The translations under genes were made by a program, and so were the position numbers. From NCBI GenBank assembly GCA_036506395.1, contig DASXRU010000165.1, forward strand, positions 1 to 27,795: DNA of 27,795 bases, read 5' to 3'. Of this stretch, positions 16,601 through 22,811 are shown piece by piece (the first letter of the stretch is position 1; each line of letters starts with the position of its first letter). Source of the stretch: DASXRU01 sp036506395 (GTDB lineage: Bacteria; Acidobacteriota; Blastocatellia; Pyrinomonadales; Pyrinomonadaceae). A model generated the notes under the pieces. The model was not told where the DNA came from. It worked only from the letters and a program-made list of their open reading frames with translations, and ran no database searches.

Positions 16601-16752
16601 TGATCGACGTGCCTTTGGGCCAGGGTCACACCATCCTCTTCTCCACGAATCCTATCTGGCGGGGACAGACGAAAGGCAGTTACTTCCTGGTCTTCAACGC
16701 CATTCTGAATTTCGATAACCTGAATGCGGGCAGAAAGCTGGATGAGAAGTGA
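13603..16752 (+). CDS. large exported M14 family zinc carboxypeptidase
   Basis: A 1049-residue protein with a signal peptide (about 1-26, ending STSAQ). Residues about 85-420 form an M14 peptidase domain: zinc ligands H175 and E178 in GTIHSPETG, and probably H283 in VLHDLHES, with TPVVEADGRDR between them. A Pro/Ser/Thr/Ala-rich linker spans about 480-555. From about 720 to the end the chain looks like a Rossmann or class I glutamine-amidotransferase-like domain (ARIALMHTWLSTQDEGWW, YDVIILAPVG, FVQQGGVFITTD, GHTILFSTNPIWRG), interrupted by a Gly/Arg/Pro-rich stretch at about 904-939. Such long M14 proteins are frequent in Acidobacteriota and Bacteroidota; the C-terminal domain has no assigned role. 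GAGGA at 13591 supports the ATG. Cleavage of exported peptides is expected. Confidence 0.9.
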   Translation: MTRDMPVRSLFLAVLLIAAATISTSAQVKLARDPAQPIDEEYTKKIREYTTESFFNSPLTDYLPASATVPTPKAVLGDVAGAPGKLPYSAEVYRYMRMLEKATPRVKVFSIGTSEEGREMIAVAIASESLLAKLDENRARLAKLADPRTIKMDDAEADRLVEASFPVYYITGTIHSPETGAPTALMELAYRLAVDDSPYIKAIRDGMVTLITPVVEADGRDRMVDVYNWHLAHPNDNWPALIYWGHYVAHDNNRDAIGLSLKLTRNVLNTFTGWKAQVLHDLHESVPYLYDNTIGDGPYNAWVDPILTDEWQMIGWNNVSEMTKFGMPGVFAHGTFDTWSPGYLMFIAATHNGISRLYETFGNAGADTVVRTLSPDEYSRTWYRQNPPLPRARWSQRNNNNYEETALLISLNYFNQNSKLFLKNFYLKSKRSVEKPMNEGPAAYVFPGDDPRPGNQAELLRTLQAQGVEISQANAPFTVTVKKKKADRGDSKAAAPAGGSPSESAGTTGTPSTPVATATPSDAVPRASASPSPPAPQSVSITVTERSQEKKSETEPRQFPAGSYIVRMDQPYSRIADALLDYQYWSPHDPQQSVYDDTAWTMGELANVEVVRVMDRNVLAAPMQSITDEVHSRGAVSGSGVTYLINHNADNALVTLRYRLRDLTVEAAEESFEAAGHKFNRGSFIIRKAPPDELNRIANQLGIQVYGVTEAVTVKTHPVKPARIALMHTWLSTQDEGWWRLAFDQLQVPYAYISTQDAARDSDLRNKYDVIILAPVGRGAAAIISGLPMYGNPLPWKTTSLTPNLGKIDATDDMRPGLGWSGLMNLQKFVQQGGVFITTDDTSDFAISYGLTPGISITRSSRLKAVGDILRVKTVDAASPIAYGYGDSLAMYCSNGPIFNVSNSVGGRGGRGPREQRATGRGTPDDPDVVQGRSPVEPPEPPKAEVWEALPLTDEQRRNNVGLIPPNQRPRVVLRYGDSRELFVAGLLDGGDEIAQHAAVIDVPLGQGHTILFSTNPIWRGQTKGSYFLVFNAILNFDNLNAGRKLDEK

Positions 16753-16828
16753 GCATTGAAGAGCCCGGCGGCAGGAGGCTCGTTAAAGAAACCGGGAGCG
16801 TAGCGAACGGGTAAACAAAGCGCTGGCG

Positions 16829-16868
16829 TTCAATTACCGAGACATATGCGATAGAATCCTTCTGGAGG
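16829..16868 (+). promoter_or_regulatory. candidate promoter and leader of the ParE-type toxin-antitoxin operon
   Basis: TAGAAT (16852-16857) resembles a -10 box with a weak TTCAAT 17 bases upstream. The stretch GCGATAGAATC-nnn-CTGGAGG (16848-16868) is nearly identical to the one ahead of hicB (25773-25793). The ribosome-binding site GGAGG starts seven bases after the hexamer, so a transcript from it would have a very short leader. Confidence 0.4.
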
Positions 16869-16875
16869 TCAAAAC

Positions 16876-17061
16876 ATGTCTACGGCGAAGGAACAAATCA
16901 CGGAACTGGTTAAGCAGCAGCCTGACGATAGCTCATATGACGAGATCATTCGCGCGCTTGCGTTTGACTTAATGGTGCAGCGCGGCTTGAAGGACTCAGA
17001 TGAAGGCCGCACCATTACTAGCGAAGAAATGCATCGCCGGATAAAGACTTGGCAGAAATAA
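16876..17061 (+). CDS. putative antitoxin of a ParE/RelE-type pair
   Basis: A 61-residue acidic-to-neutral helical protein. The pattern I..LVKQQPDDSSYDEIIRALAF....RGLKDSDEGRTITSEEMHRRIKTW matches the short antitoxin-like proteins that commonly precede ParE/RelE toxins in environmental bacteria. No ribbon-helix-helix or helix-turn-helix could be recognised, so its DNA-binding role is uncertain. GGAGG at 16864 lies seven bases before the ATG. Its 3' end overlaps the toxin start by 13 nt, so the two are translated as a coupled pair. The call rests on context and pattern rather than a named family. Confidence 0.75.
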   Translation: MSTAKEQITELVKQQPDDSSYDEIIRALAFDLMVQRGLKDSDEGRTITSEEMHRRIKTWQK

Positions 17062-17345
17062 ACTGGACCCAGGAAGCTGAAACTTGGCTCAAGGATATAT
17101 ACGACTACATTGCGTCGGACAATCCAGACGCTGCCGCCCGAACCGTTAACGGTATTTACGAAAGAGCGCAATTACTAGAACAGCACCCCGAAGCCGGATA
17201 CAAGTACCAAACTGAACCTCCTCGCGCCGTCCGAATTCTTCTCTACAGTCATTATCGAATCACCTATCTAATAAAGCCCGATGGCAACATCGACATTCTC
17301 GGAGTCTTTCATGGCGCCTTGGATATCGACCGATATCTTGTGTAG
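17049..17345 (+). CDS. RelE/ParE superfamily toxin
   Basis: A 98-residue toxin of the RelE/ParE fold: an N-terminal strand INWTQEAETWLKDIYDYIA, two helices, AQLLEQHPEAGYKY, and a C-terminal sheet with VRILLYSHYRITYLIKPDGNIDILGVFHGALDI. These features fit ParE (gyrase-directed) better than RelE (mRNA cleavage), but the target cannot be fixed by eye. No ATG lies at the right place; translation most likely begins at TTG 17049 inside the antitoxin gene, giving a 13-nt overlap. Such a weak start would keep toxin below antitoxin. The pair is followed by about 160 bases without an intact gene. Confidence 0.87.
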   Translation: MAEINWTQEAETWLKDIYDYIASDNPDAAARTVNGIYERAQLLEQHPEAGYKYQTEPPRAVRILLYSHYRITYLIKPDGNIDILGVFHGALDIDRYLV

Positions 17346-17369
17346 CAGGCTGCGCAAATGGGTGGAGAC

Positions 17370-17510
17370 CTATTTGTCCTGTTCAAGCCACTTGATGATC
17401 TCCTGCCAGGACTTCTGGACGCCGTTTCCTTTTCGAGTGCGCCAATAAGAGTGGTTCTTTGCGACTTAACCATCCACTAACGCAGGTGGTACTGGCAGGA
17501 CCGTCCTATT
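17370..17510 (-). pseudogene. possible remnant of a small coding sequence
   Basis: On the minus strand one frame reads coherently as TVLPVPPALVDG, a TAA stop, VAKNHSYWRTRKGN, then SWQEIIKWLEQDK and a TAG at 17370-17372. The composition looks protein-like, but there is an in-frame stop and no start codon. An ATG in a neighbouring frame (near 17470) would join the downstream part only with a one-base shift in an A run. It lies just past the TPR gene on the same strand. No family was recognised, and it may be chance. Confidence 0.25.
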
Positions 17511-19149
17511 ATTTCTGCGCCACGAATTCTCTTATCTTCTGAAGCTCCGGTCTGTCGGAGTCGGCATGCGAGGTTAGCGTCACCATCTTTGCGTAGTAAT
17601 CGCCGGCTTTCTTTTTGTTACCCGAAAGTTCCGCGGCGCGCGCGGCGCCATAAAGTCCATTGAATCGATTCGGTGAATCACCCAGTGACGTTTCAAACTC
17701 GCGCAACGCCTGCTCCGGCTGTTTTAGTTCCAGAAGCAGGTCTCCCAACAACTCACGCGCGGGGATGATGGGACCAGGCGTTACCGGATGCTTTTCGGTG
17801 GAAGCTTCCAACTCCGCAGCCGAGCGCATTAAAGTTAAAGCTTCCGGGTTGTTTCCTTCCGCGTGCGCAAGCCAGGCCGCGGCGGAGCGCCGCTGGATCT
17901 CTACCTGGCCGGCCCAGTATTCCTGCTTCGATTCGACCAGCGCTTTCTGAATCGCCGAAAGTCTATCCACATCCTTCCGAGCGGCCGCAGGATCGCCGCT
18001 ACGCGCGGCGCCGAGAGCTCGCGCGAAATAGATTAAAGCCTCACTGTAACGGAATTGCTCCCACGGAAAATCAACCGGATGCAACTCGAGTTTGGCGGCG
18101 TCGGACCAACGGCGTCTTTCCACCGCATAACGCGCCGGTATCGCGGTAAAAGCATAAGACGCCGCCAAAACGGACGCATCAACTTTGCCGAGCGCGGTGA
18201 CTTGATCGAGTATCTGCTTTGCCTTTTGATCCTCGGCGCCTTGCAGATATGCATAAACGAGGTAGTCCAAAGCGTGAAGCTGATCAAAGGAAGCAGCCCC
18301 GGGATGAGACATGGCAACGTGTCTTTTCGCTGCGGCTGCCGAAGCGAGGTTCGACTGAATTGACTCCTGCCACAGACCGAGCCGCGTGAAAATGTGTGAT
18401 GGCATGTGCAGCGCGTGCGGAGACGAAGGAGCTATCTTTGCATAACTGCGAGCCGCAGGCAGCGCCAGCCGTGCCAGCTGTGGATAGTCGAAACTATGAA
18501 TCAGGTAATGCGCCACACCAGGGTGGTTTGGTTCCTCAGGCAAAACCTTGTTAAGGATTTCCGCGGCTCGCTTTTGTTTTGCGTAAGTCTTGTCGGAGTT
18601 GGTAGTGGTACCCAATAAAGCGAGCGCATAAAAGATCGCCGCCTCATGATCCTTCGGATAGTGCAGGTAGACTTGTTCCATAGCTCGCTCGTAAGCAAGC
18701 GCGCGCGTGCGATGATCGATTCTGTCAGACTCTTTATAGAAAGTTTCTATCGCGGCTAGGTATTCCTTTTCTCGATCGGTCCTTACGCCCACAGTCTTTG
18801 CCTTTTCAACAGCAGCCCGGCCTTTCTCGAGTTCCCCAGCGCTAGCCGGAGCCCAAACTGGATGGTAAAGACTCATGGCGACGCCCCAGTAAGCCATACC
18901 GCATTTCGGGTCAACTTTATTAATAGCGGCAAAAGCTTTTTCAGCTTCGTCGTACCAGAAAGAGTGAAGCAGAGCCGTGGCGCGATTGAATTGCTTCTGG
19001 GCCGCGGCGTTGCAGGAGACGGTAAATTTAACCTGACCAAGTTTTTCCGAAGCGTCGTGCCGATGCATTTGCATCTCTTGCGCGCTGGCAGCCTGAAGGC
19101 AGAAAACCGTGAGCAGGATTGCATTCAAAAACAACCTAATGAGCTTCAT
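17509..19149 (-). CDS. exported tetratricopeptide repeat protein
   Basis: A 546-residue protein with a signal peptide (1-24, ending AASAQ). The rest is helical with TPR-type pairs (for example AAAQKQFNRATALLHSFWYDEAEKAF at about 48-73, and ALREFETSLGDSPNRFNGLYGAARAAEL near the C-terminus). Diagnostic blocks of this TPR family are HYLIHSFDYP (214-223) and HALHMPSHIFTRLGLW (245-260); their function is unknown and the conserved histidines hint at metal or ligand binding (inference). An upstream Met at 19182 was rejected because AAGGAG lies seven bases before ATG 19149, where the signal peptide begins. It is divergent from the CoA ligase gene, with a family A repeat between them. Confidence 0.88.
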   Translation of the reverse strand: MKLIRLFLNAILLTVFCLQAASAQEMQMHRHDASEKLGQVKFTVSCNAAAQKQFNRATALLHSFWYDEAEKAFAAINKVDPKCGMAYWGVAMSLYHPVWAPASAGELEKGRAAVEKAKTVGVRTDREKEYLAAIETFYKESDRIDHRTRALAYERAMEQVYLHYPKDHEAAIFYALALLGTTTNSDKTYAKQKRAAEILNKVLPEEPNHPGVAHYLIHSFDYPQLARLALPAARSYAKIAPSSPHALHMPSHIFTRLGLWQESIQSNLASAAAAKRHVAMSHPGAASFDQLHALDYLVYAYLQGAEDQKAKQILDQVTALGKVDASVLAASYAFTAIPARYAVERRRWSDAAKLELHPVDFPWEQFRYSEALIYFARALGAARSGDPAAARKDVDRLSAIQKALVESKQEYWAGQVEIQRRSAAAWLAHAEGNNPEALTLMRSAAELEASTEKHPVTPGPIIPARELLGDLLLELKQPEQALREFETSLGDSPNRFNGLYGAARAAELSGNKKKAGDYYAKMVTLTSHADSDRPELQKIREFVAQK

Positions 19150-19300
19150 CGCTTTACTCCTTTTTTGAAACTGATCCATCATTCATTCTCGATTACAGCG
19201 CCAACTGACCGAAGAGCGTGTACCCCGGACCGGTGGAAGCGGTTACAGAAGGGCAGAGACCTTCCGCGCCTCAGGCGGCACCACCGTAAGACTATGAAAC

Positions 19301-19323
19301 CGCAACCTAACAGTTTGGGTTAC
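19301..19323. repeat. palindromic repeat family A, single diverged copy
   Basis: Reads CGCAACCTAACAGTTTGGG followed by TTAC and differs from the family A 23-mer at two positions. The changes break two pairs of the usual stem, though an alternative AACC/GGTT pairing exists. It lies between the divergent TPR and CoA ligase genes and overlaps the -35 region of the predicted ligase promoter. Confidence 0.7.
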
Positions 19324-19347
19324 AACAAACGGCATAGACATTATAAT
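19319..19347 (+). promoter_or_regulatory. predicted promoter of the CoA ligase gene
   Basis: A perfect TATAAT at 19342-19347 with GTTACA 17 bases upstream (19319-19324; four of six match TTGACA). The -35 hexamer is contributed largely by the end of the family A repeat. Transcription would start near 19354, upstream of every candidate start codon of the ligase. Confidence 0.5.
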
Positions 19348-19410
19348 CCGAAACGCCTTGGTTACTAGTTGTCCACAAGAACCGTGGCTCAAACGGCTGG
19401 TCTAACAGGA

Positions 19411-21105
19411 ATGAATCTCTTTCATGCAATCTTTAGTGACCGAGCGCCGGCGCAAACAGCCTTGCTGTACCAAGCGCGGGAGATTTCTTATGCTGAGCTG
19501 CGTGATGAAACTCTGCGTGTCACCGGGTTGCTGTCCGCGCTGAAGACTACGGCCGGCCAGCGCGTTGGCATTCTGCTGAATGATTCGCCGGAGTTCATCG
19601 CGACATTCATAGGCGTCATTTCCATGGGAGCAATCGCGGTTCCCATCAACATGGGCTTGCGGCTCGATGAGCAGCGAACGATTCTGAATGATTGCGGCGC
19701 TACCCTAATTATCGCTGAGTCGGATTTGTGCGATTCGCTGCTGCAGGACGCTGGCGAAGCCCTACCTCATCTCAAAGAGGTTGTGGTTATTTCCAGGGGT
19801 AAAGAAAAAGAATTCGGCACTGAATCAAAGCGAACACAGAGGAAGCCTGGAGCAACTCCCGGGCGCCAAAGAGTAAAAATTCATTCGTTCGACGCTTCGA
19901 CGGGCCGGGTGATGACTACGCTCCAAACTAGATCAGGCGAAAGCGCTGACAAGTCAGCGCACTCCAAAGGCGCTGCCTCCCCAGAGATCCTGTTTGCGGA
20001 GCCGTCGCCGAATCAGCCTGCCTTCATTCTTTACACCTCCGGCAGCACGGGCGAGCCGAAGGGCGCGATTCACAGGCAGTCTGACATCTTCTACACCAAT
20101 CAAACCTTCTGTCACGAAGTGCTGAAACTAAAAGAAGGCGATCGGCTGTTCTCATCCTCCCGTCTGCCGTTTGCTTATGGACTGGGAAATAGTTTCTCGT
20201 TTCCCCTACTCAACGGCGTGACCTCGATTCTGTGTCGCGAAAAGCCCACCCCGGAAGTCATCAGCCAAGTCTTCGATGCGTACCAGCCGACCATCTTTTT
20301 TGGCGTGCCGGTGATCTACAACATGCTGCTCGATCATCATCAGCGCGTGCGAGCGCTGGATTGTTCCAGTTTGCGCCTGTGCATCTCGGCGGGTGAAGCG
20401 CTCCCGGCAAAGATTGGAGAAGACTGGGAGCGGACCTTTAGCGTGCCGGTACTCGACGGCATCGGCTCGACCGAGATGCTGCATATGTTCATCTCGAACA
20501 CCGAAGGCAATATGCGTTATGGCAGCAGCGGAAAGGTATTGCCGGGATATGAAGCGCGGCTGCTGGACCAGAACGGCGAGCCAACGCCCGCCGATGCGGA
20601 AGGCAACCTCTGGGTGAAAGGCGCCAGCGCGGCGATAGGCTACTGGCAAAGACCCGACACCACCGCGGGAACGTTTGTTGACGGCTGGGTGCGCACTGGA
20701 GATCTGTACCGTCGTGACTCGGGGGGCTACCACTATCACATGGGCAGGTCTGACGACTGCTTCAAATCCAGCGGTCAATGGGTTTCGCCGGTGGAAGTCG
20801 AAGGCGTACTGCTGCGAAACGAAGATGTCATGCGCGCGGCGGTGGTGGAAGATTTCAGCGAGGACGGATTGCCATGCGCTTGCGCTTTCGTGGTGCAGCG
20901 GGTTGGCGCAACTGGCCAGGCAGAAACCAGCGCGCAGGAAACGCAATTGGAAAAAGCGTTGCGGGCTCTGGCACGGGAACATTTGCCTCGCTTCAAACAA
21001 CCACGACGGTATATCTTCGTTTCTGAACTCCCTTATACTGCGACGGGAAAGATTCAAAGGTTCAAGTTAAGAGAGCAGTTACAGCCTGTGGGACGTCCGA
21101 ACTGA
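19411..21105 (+). CDS. benzoate-CoA ligase family AMP-dependent acyl-CoA synthetase
   Basis: Activates a carboxylate (probably aromatic or a related acid) to its CoA thioester through an acyl-AMP. It has 564 residues from ATG 19411. Visible motifs are the nucleotide loop YTSGSTGEPKG (about 207-217), LPFAYGLGNSFSFPLL, DGIGSTEMLHMFISN, which is characteristic of the benzoate-CoA ligase group, YHYHMGRSDDCFKSSGQWVSP, and the catalytic lysine in TGKIQRFKLRE near 547. Between about residues 129 and 200 lies a low-complexity stretch not expected in the family; it contains an in-frame palindrome (19943). A TTG at 19369 is an alternative start, but MNLFHAIFSDRA fits the family N-terminus better. The substrate is unproven. 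A hotdog thioesterase follows on the same strand. Confidence 0.88.
   Translation: MNLFHAIFSDRAPAQTALLYQAREISYAELRDETLRVTGLLSALKTTAGQRVGILLNDSPEFIATFIGVISMGAIAVPINMGLRLDEQRTILNDCGATLIIAESDLCDSLLQDAGEALPHLKEVVVISRGKEKEFGTESKRTQRKPGATPGRQRVKIHSFDASTGRVMTTLQTRSGESADKSAHSKGAASPEILFAEPSPNQPAFILYTSGSTGEPKGAIHRQSDIFYTNQTFCHEVLKLKEGDRLFSSSRLPFAYGLGNSFSFPLLNGVTSILCREKPTPEVISQVFDAYQPTIFFGVPVIYNMLLDHHQRVRALDCSSLRLCISAGEALPAKIGEDWERTFSVPVLDGIGSTEMLHMFISNTEGNMRYGSSGKVLPGYEARLLDQNGEPTPADAEGNLWVKGASAAIGYWQRPDTTAGTFVDGWVRTGDLYRRDSGGYHYHMGRSDDCFKSSGQWVSPVEVEGVLLRNEDVMRAAVVEDFSEDGLPCACAFVVQRVGATGQAETSAQETQLEKALRALAREHLPRFKQPRRYIFVSELPYTATGKIQRFKLREQLQPVGRPN
19943..19960. repeat. palindrome inside the CoA ligase linker
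   Basis: GCGCTGAC (19943-19950), AA, GTCAGCGC (19953-19960): a perfect 8-bp inverted repeat, in frame (within GESADKSAHSKG). It lies in the expanded, low-complexity part of the ligase and resembles an intergenic palindromic repeat that has entered a coding sequence. Confidence 0.6.
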
Positions 21106-21109
21106 AGCG

Positions 21110-21121
21110 GGGGCATGCCCC
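21110..21121. repeat. 12-nt GC-rich palindrome after the CoA ligase
   Basis: GGGGCATGCCCC, a perfect palindrome five bases past the ligase stop. No T run follows, and its central CATG leaves little loop, so it is not a convincing terminator. The rest of 21122-21220 shows nothing recognisable. Confidence 0.3.
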
Positions 21122-21231
21122 TTCCTGACTGCGGCTATTCTCAGGTGAATCTTTCTTCGGCTGTTCCCAGTGGAATGTTTGTGTTCCCCAGAGCGCTGCT
21201 TGCGTTCTTCATGTCTCGATAGGAAATCTTG

Positions 21232-21696
21232 ATGACTGAAAAAAGTATCCAGGAAACCTACGCGCCGAATCTGAAATGCTTTGGCTGTGGCCCGGCAAAC
21301 GAGCAGGGCCTGCACATTCGCAGCTTTCCCAAAGGCGATGAAGTCGTGGCCGAGTTTCAGCCGCAGGCTTATCAGGAAGCATTTCCCGGAGTGCTTAGTG
21401 GCGGCATCATCGGCACGTTGCTCGACTGTCATTGCAACTGGACCGCTGCCTATCACCTGATGAAACTTGCTGGCGCCGATCATCCACCCTGCACCGTTAC
21501 CGCTGACTACGCCATCAAGCTACTGCGTCCGACTCCGACCGATCGACCGGTGCGCCTGGTTGCCCGCCTGGTTGAAGCGAAGGAAGATCGCGCCACCGTC
21601 GAAGGCGAGCTAATCGCCCACGACAAGGTCTGCGCCACCTGTCGCGGCACTTTTGTGGCAGTCAAGCCCGGCCACCCCGCCTATCATCGCTGGTAG
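21232..21696 (+). CDS. PaaI-type hotdog-fold acyl-CoA thioesterase
   Basis: A 154-residue hotdog-fold protein of the PaaI/4HBT group, expected to hydrolyse acyl-CoA thioesters. Seen: an N-terminal Cys pair CFGCGPANEQGL, PGVLSGGIIGTLLDCHCNWTA, which is the central-helix segment holding the usual catalytic acidic residue (the D in LLDC), and TADYAIKLLRPTP. A TTG one codon upstream is in frame, but ATG 21232 has AGGA at 21221-21224 and is preferred. It follows the CoA ligase by 126 nt, so it may proofread or release the CoA ester that enzyme makes (inference). Its stop codon ends exactly where the inverted repeat at 21696 begins. Confidence 0.87.
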   Translation: MTEKSIQETYAPNLKCFGCGPANEQGLHIRSFPKGDEVVAEFQPQAYQEAFPGVLSGGIIGTLLDCHCNWTAAYHLMKLAGADHPPCTVTADYAIKLLRPTPTDRPVRLVARLVEAKEDRATVEGELIAHDKVCATCRGTFVAVKPGHPAYHRW

Positions 21697-21801
21697 TAGG
21701 ACAGGCATTCCTGCCTGTCTCTTGTTTTGCCTCCATCTTTCTTCTCTTAGCCCAACATGTCTATTGGCGAATCAAAAGACAGACAGGAATGTCTGTCCTA
21801 C
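21696..21801. repeat. 25-nt inverted repeat pair, family B, with self-complementary arms
   Basis: The copies 21696-21720 and 21777-21801 are reverse complements with only two differences, separated by 56 bases. Each also folds on itself: GACAGGCA with TGCCTGTC in the first, GACAGACA with TGTCTGTC in the second. The two differences form one compensated base pair (G-C against A-T), so both small hairpins remain perfect. From 21802 to the next gene nothing else was seen. Confidence 0.85.
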
Positions 21802-21907
21802 CGTGAAACCCACAGCCCTCTCCTGTGGCTTGCTCGCGTGAAATTACTTCACCCGAGAACTACCCTTATCTCGGACATGAATCCAGCGGCACAACCCCGT
21901 TTCTGAA

Positions 21908-22759
21908 ATGACCACTCTATTAAGGCTCGAACTTCTTAAGCTGCTCCGCTCTCGAAGCTTCTACCTGTCCTTTGCCGCGTTGTCAGGATTCGTCCTGCTG
22001 ATGCTCTGGGGTTTCTATTCATATGCCCAGCGAAAGACCAGTGGCCTGGCTGGCGAGCAATTCAAATACACCTACGAATCGAAGAGCTACTTCAACGGAC
22101 TGACCTTCACACTTTATTCTCTGGTCTTTGCCTTTAGCCTCCTAATTCCAATCTTTGTAGCCATGACGGCCGGAGGGCAGATTGCGGGCGAGCGGCGCGC
22201 GGGCACGCTCAGAATGATCTGTGTTCGTCCGGTATCGCGCGTGTCGCTGGTGCTCTCAAAGTTTGTAATCGTCGCGATTCATACTTACCTGCTGATGGCT
22301 TTCTTTATTGCACTCAATCTGCTGGTAGGACTTCTGTTTGTCGGTTGGGGCGATCTGCAATTGTATCCGGGCGCTCTGAATCTCGTTGACGAGCCGGGCA
22401 GAATTCTTCGCGACGACGCGCTGTGGCGTTTCTTCTATGCCAGCTTTTCCGGTACCTGGGCCCTGCTGGTGGTGGCGGCGATTGCCATGCTTCTTTCTGT
22501 GTTATTCGAGAATCCGGTTACAGCCGTGGCATCAACGCTGGCAATCTATCTCATGCTTTACATTGTCGGTCGCATCGAATTCTTCGTAACTCTGAGGCCG
22601 TTCTTTTTCACCACCGACATGGACTTCTGGCGCGACGTCTTAAAACCGGAAATTCCCTGGCCCAGCTTCTATCACTACGCCACCACCTGCGGCGCCTACA
22701 TTTTCGGCTTGCTGCTGCTGGCTGTGGTGGTTTTTGAGCGGAAGGATATTACGAGCTAG
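21908..22759 (+). CDS. ABC-2 type transporter permease
   Basis: A 283-residue membrane protein with about six hydrophobic helices (near 18-38, 65-88, 115-140, 172-198, 206-224 and 257-277). It starts with the amphipathic segment TLLRLELLKLLRSRSF typical of ABC-2 permeases and carries GGQIAGERRAGTLRMICVRPVSR before the third helix, the usual coupling element. The ATP-binding subunit is encoded at 23647, with an unrelated enzyme gene between them. The ATG has no obvious ribosome-binding site. The stop is followed at once by a family A repeat. The cargo is unknown; NatB-like or antibiotic-type exporters have this architecture. Confidence 0.87.
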   Translation: MTTLLRLELLKLLRSRSFYLSFAALSGFVLLMLWGFYSYAQRKTSGLAGEQFKYTYESKSYFNGLTFTLYSLVFAFSLLIPIFVAMTAGGQIAGERRAGTLRMICVRPVSRVSLVLSKFVIVAIHTYLLMAFFIALNLLVGLLFVGWGDLQLYPGALNLVDEPGRILRDDALWRFFYASFSGTWALLVVAAIAMLLSVLFENPVTAVASTLAIYLMLYIVGRIEFFVTLRPFFFTTDMDFWRDVLKPEIPWPSFYHYATTCGAYIFGLLLLAVVVFERKDITS

Positions 22760-22761
22760 CG

Positions 22762-22784
22762 CGCAAGCTAACAGTTTGCGTTAC
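22762..22784. repeat. palindromic repeat family A, copy between permease and EEP genes
   Basis: CGCAAGCTAACAGTTTGCG plus TTAC, one change from the perfect 23-mer. The change turns an A-U pair into a G-U wobble, so the RNA hairpin is kept. It starts two bases after the permease stop and 28 bases before the next start, inside what seems to be one operon, where it could set unequal mRNA levels. Confidence 0.8.
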
Positions 22785-22811
22785 CAAAACTGAAATTACC
22801 GAACTACTGAG

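Noticed and set aside
16789..16812. GGGAGCGTAGCGAACGGG after the M14 gene as another member of the hairpin families
   Set aside because: The arms do not pair properly when written out, and it matches none of the repeat consensus sequences.
20206..21057. A 283-codon open frame on the minus strand within the CoA ligase gene
   Set aside because: It lies fully antisense to a gene with clear catalytic motifs, and its translation has no recognisable family pattern. It is a shadow of GC-rich codon use.
21877..21906. A nine-codon frame (MNPAAQPRF) ending just before the ABC permease start
   Set aside because: No ribosome-binding site, very short, no unusual composition; chance is the simplest explanation.
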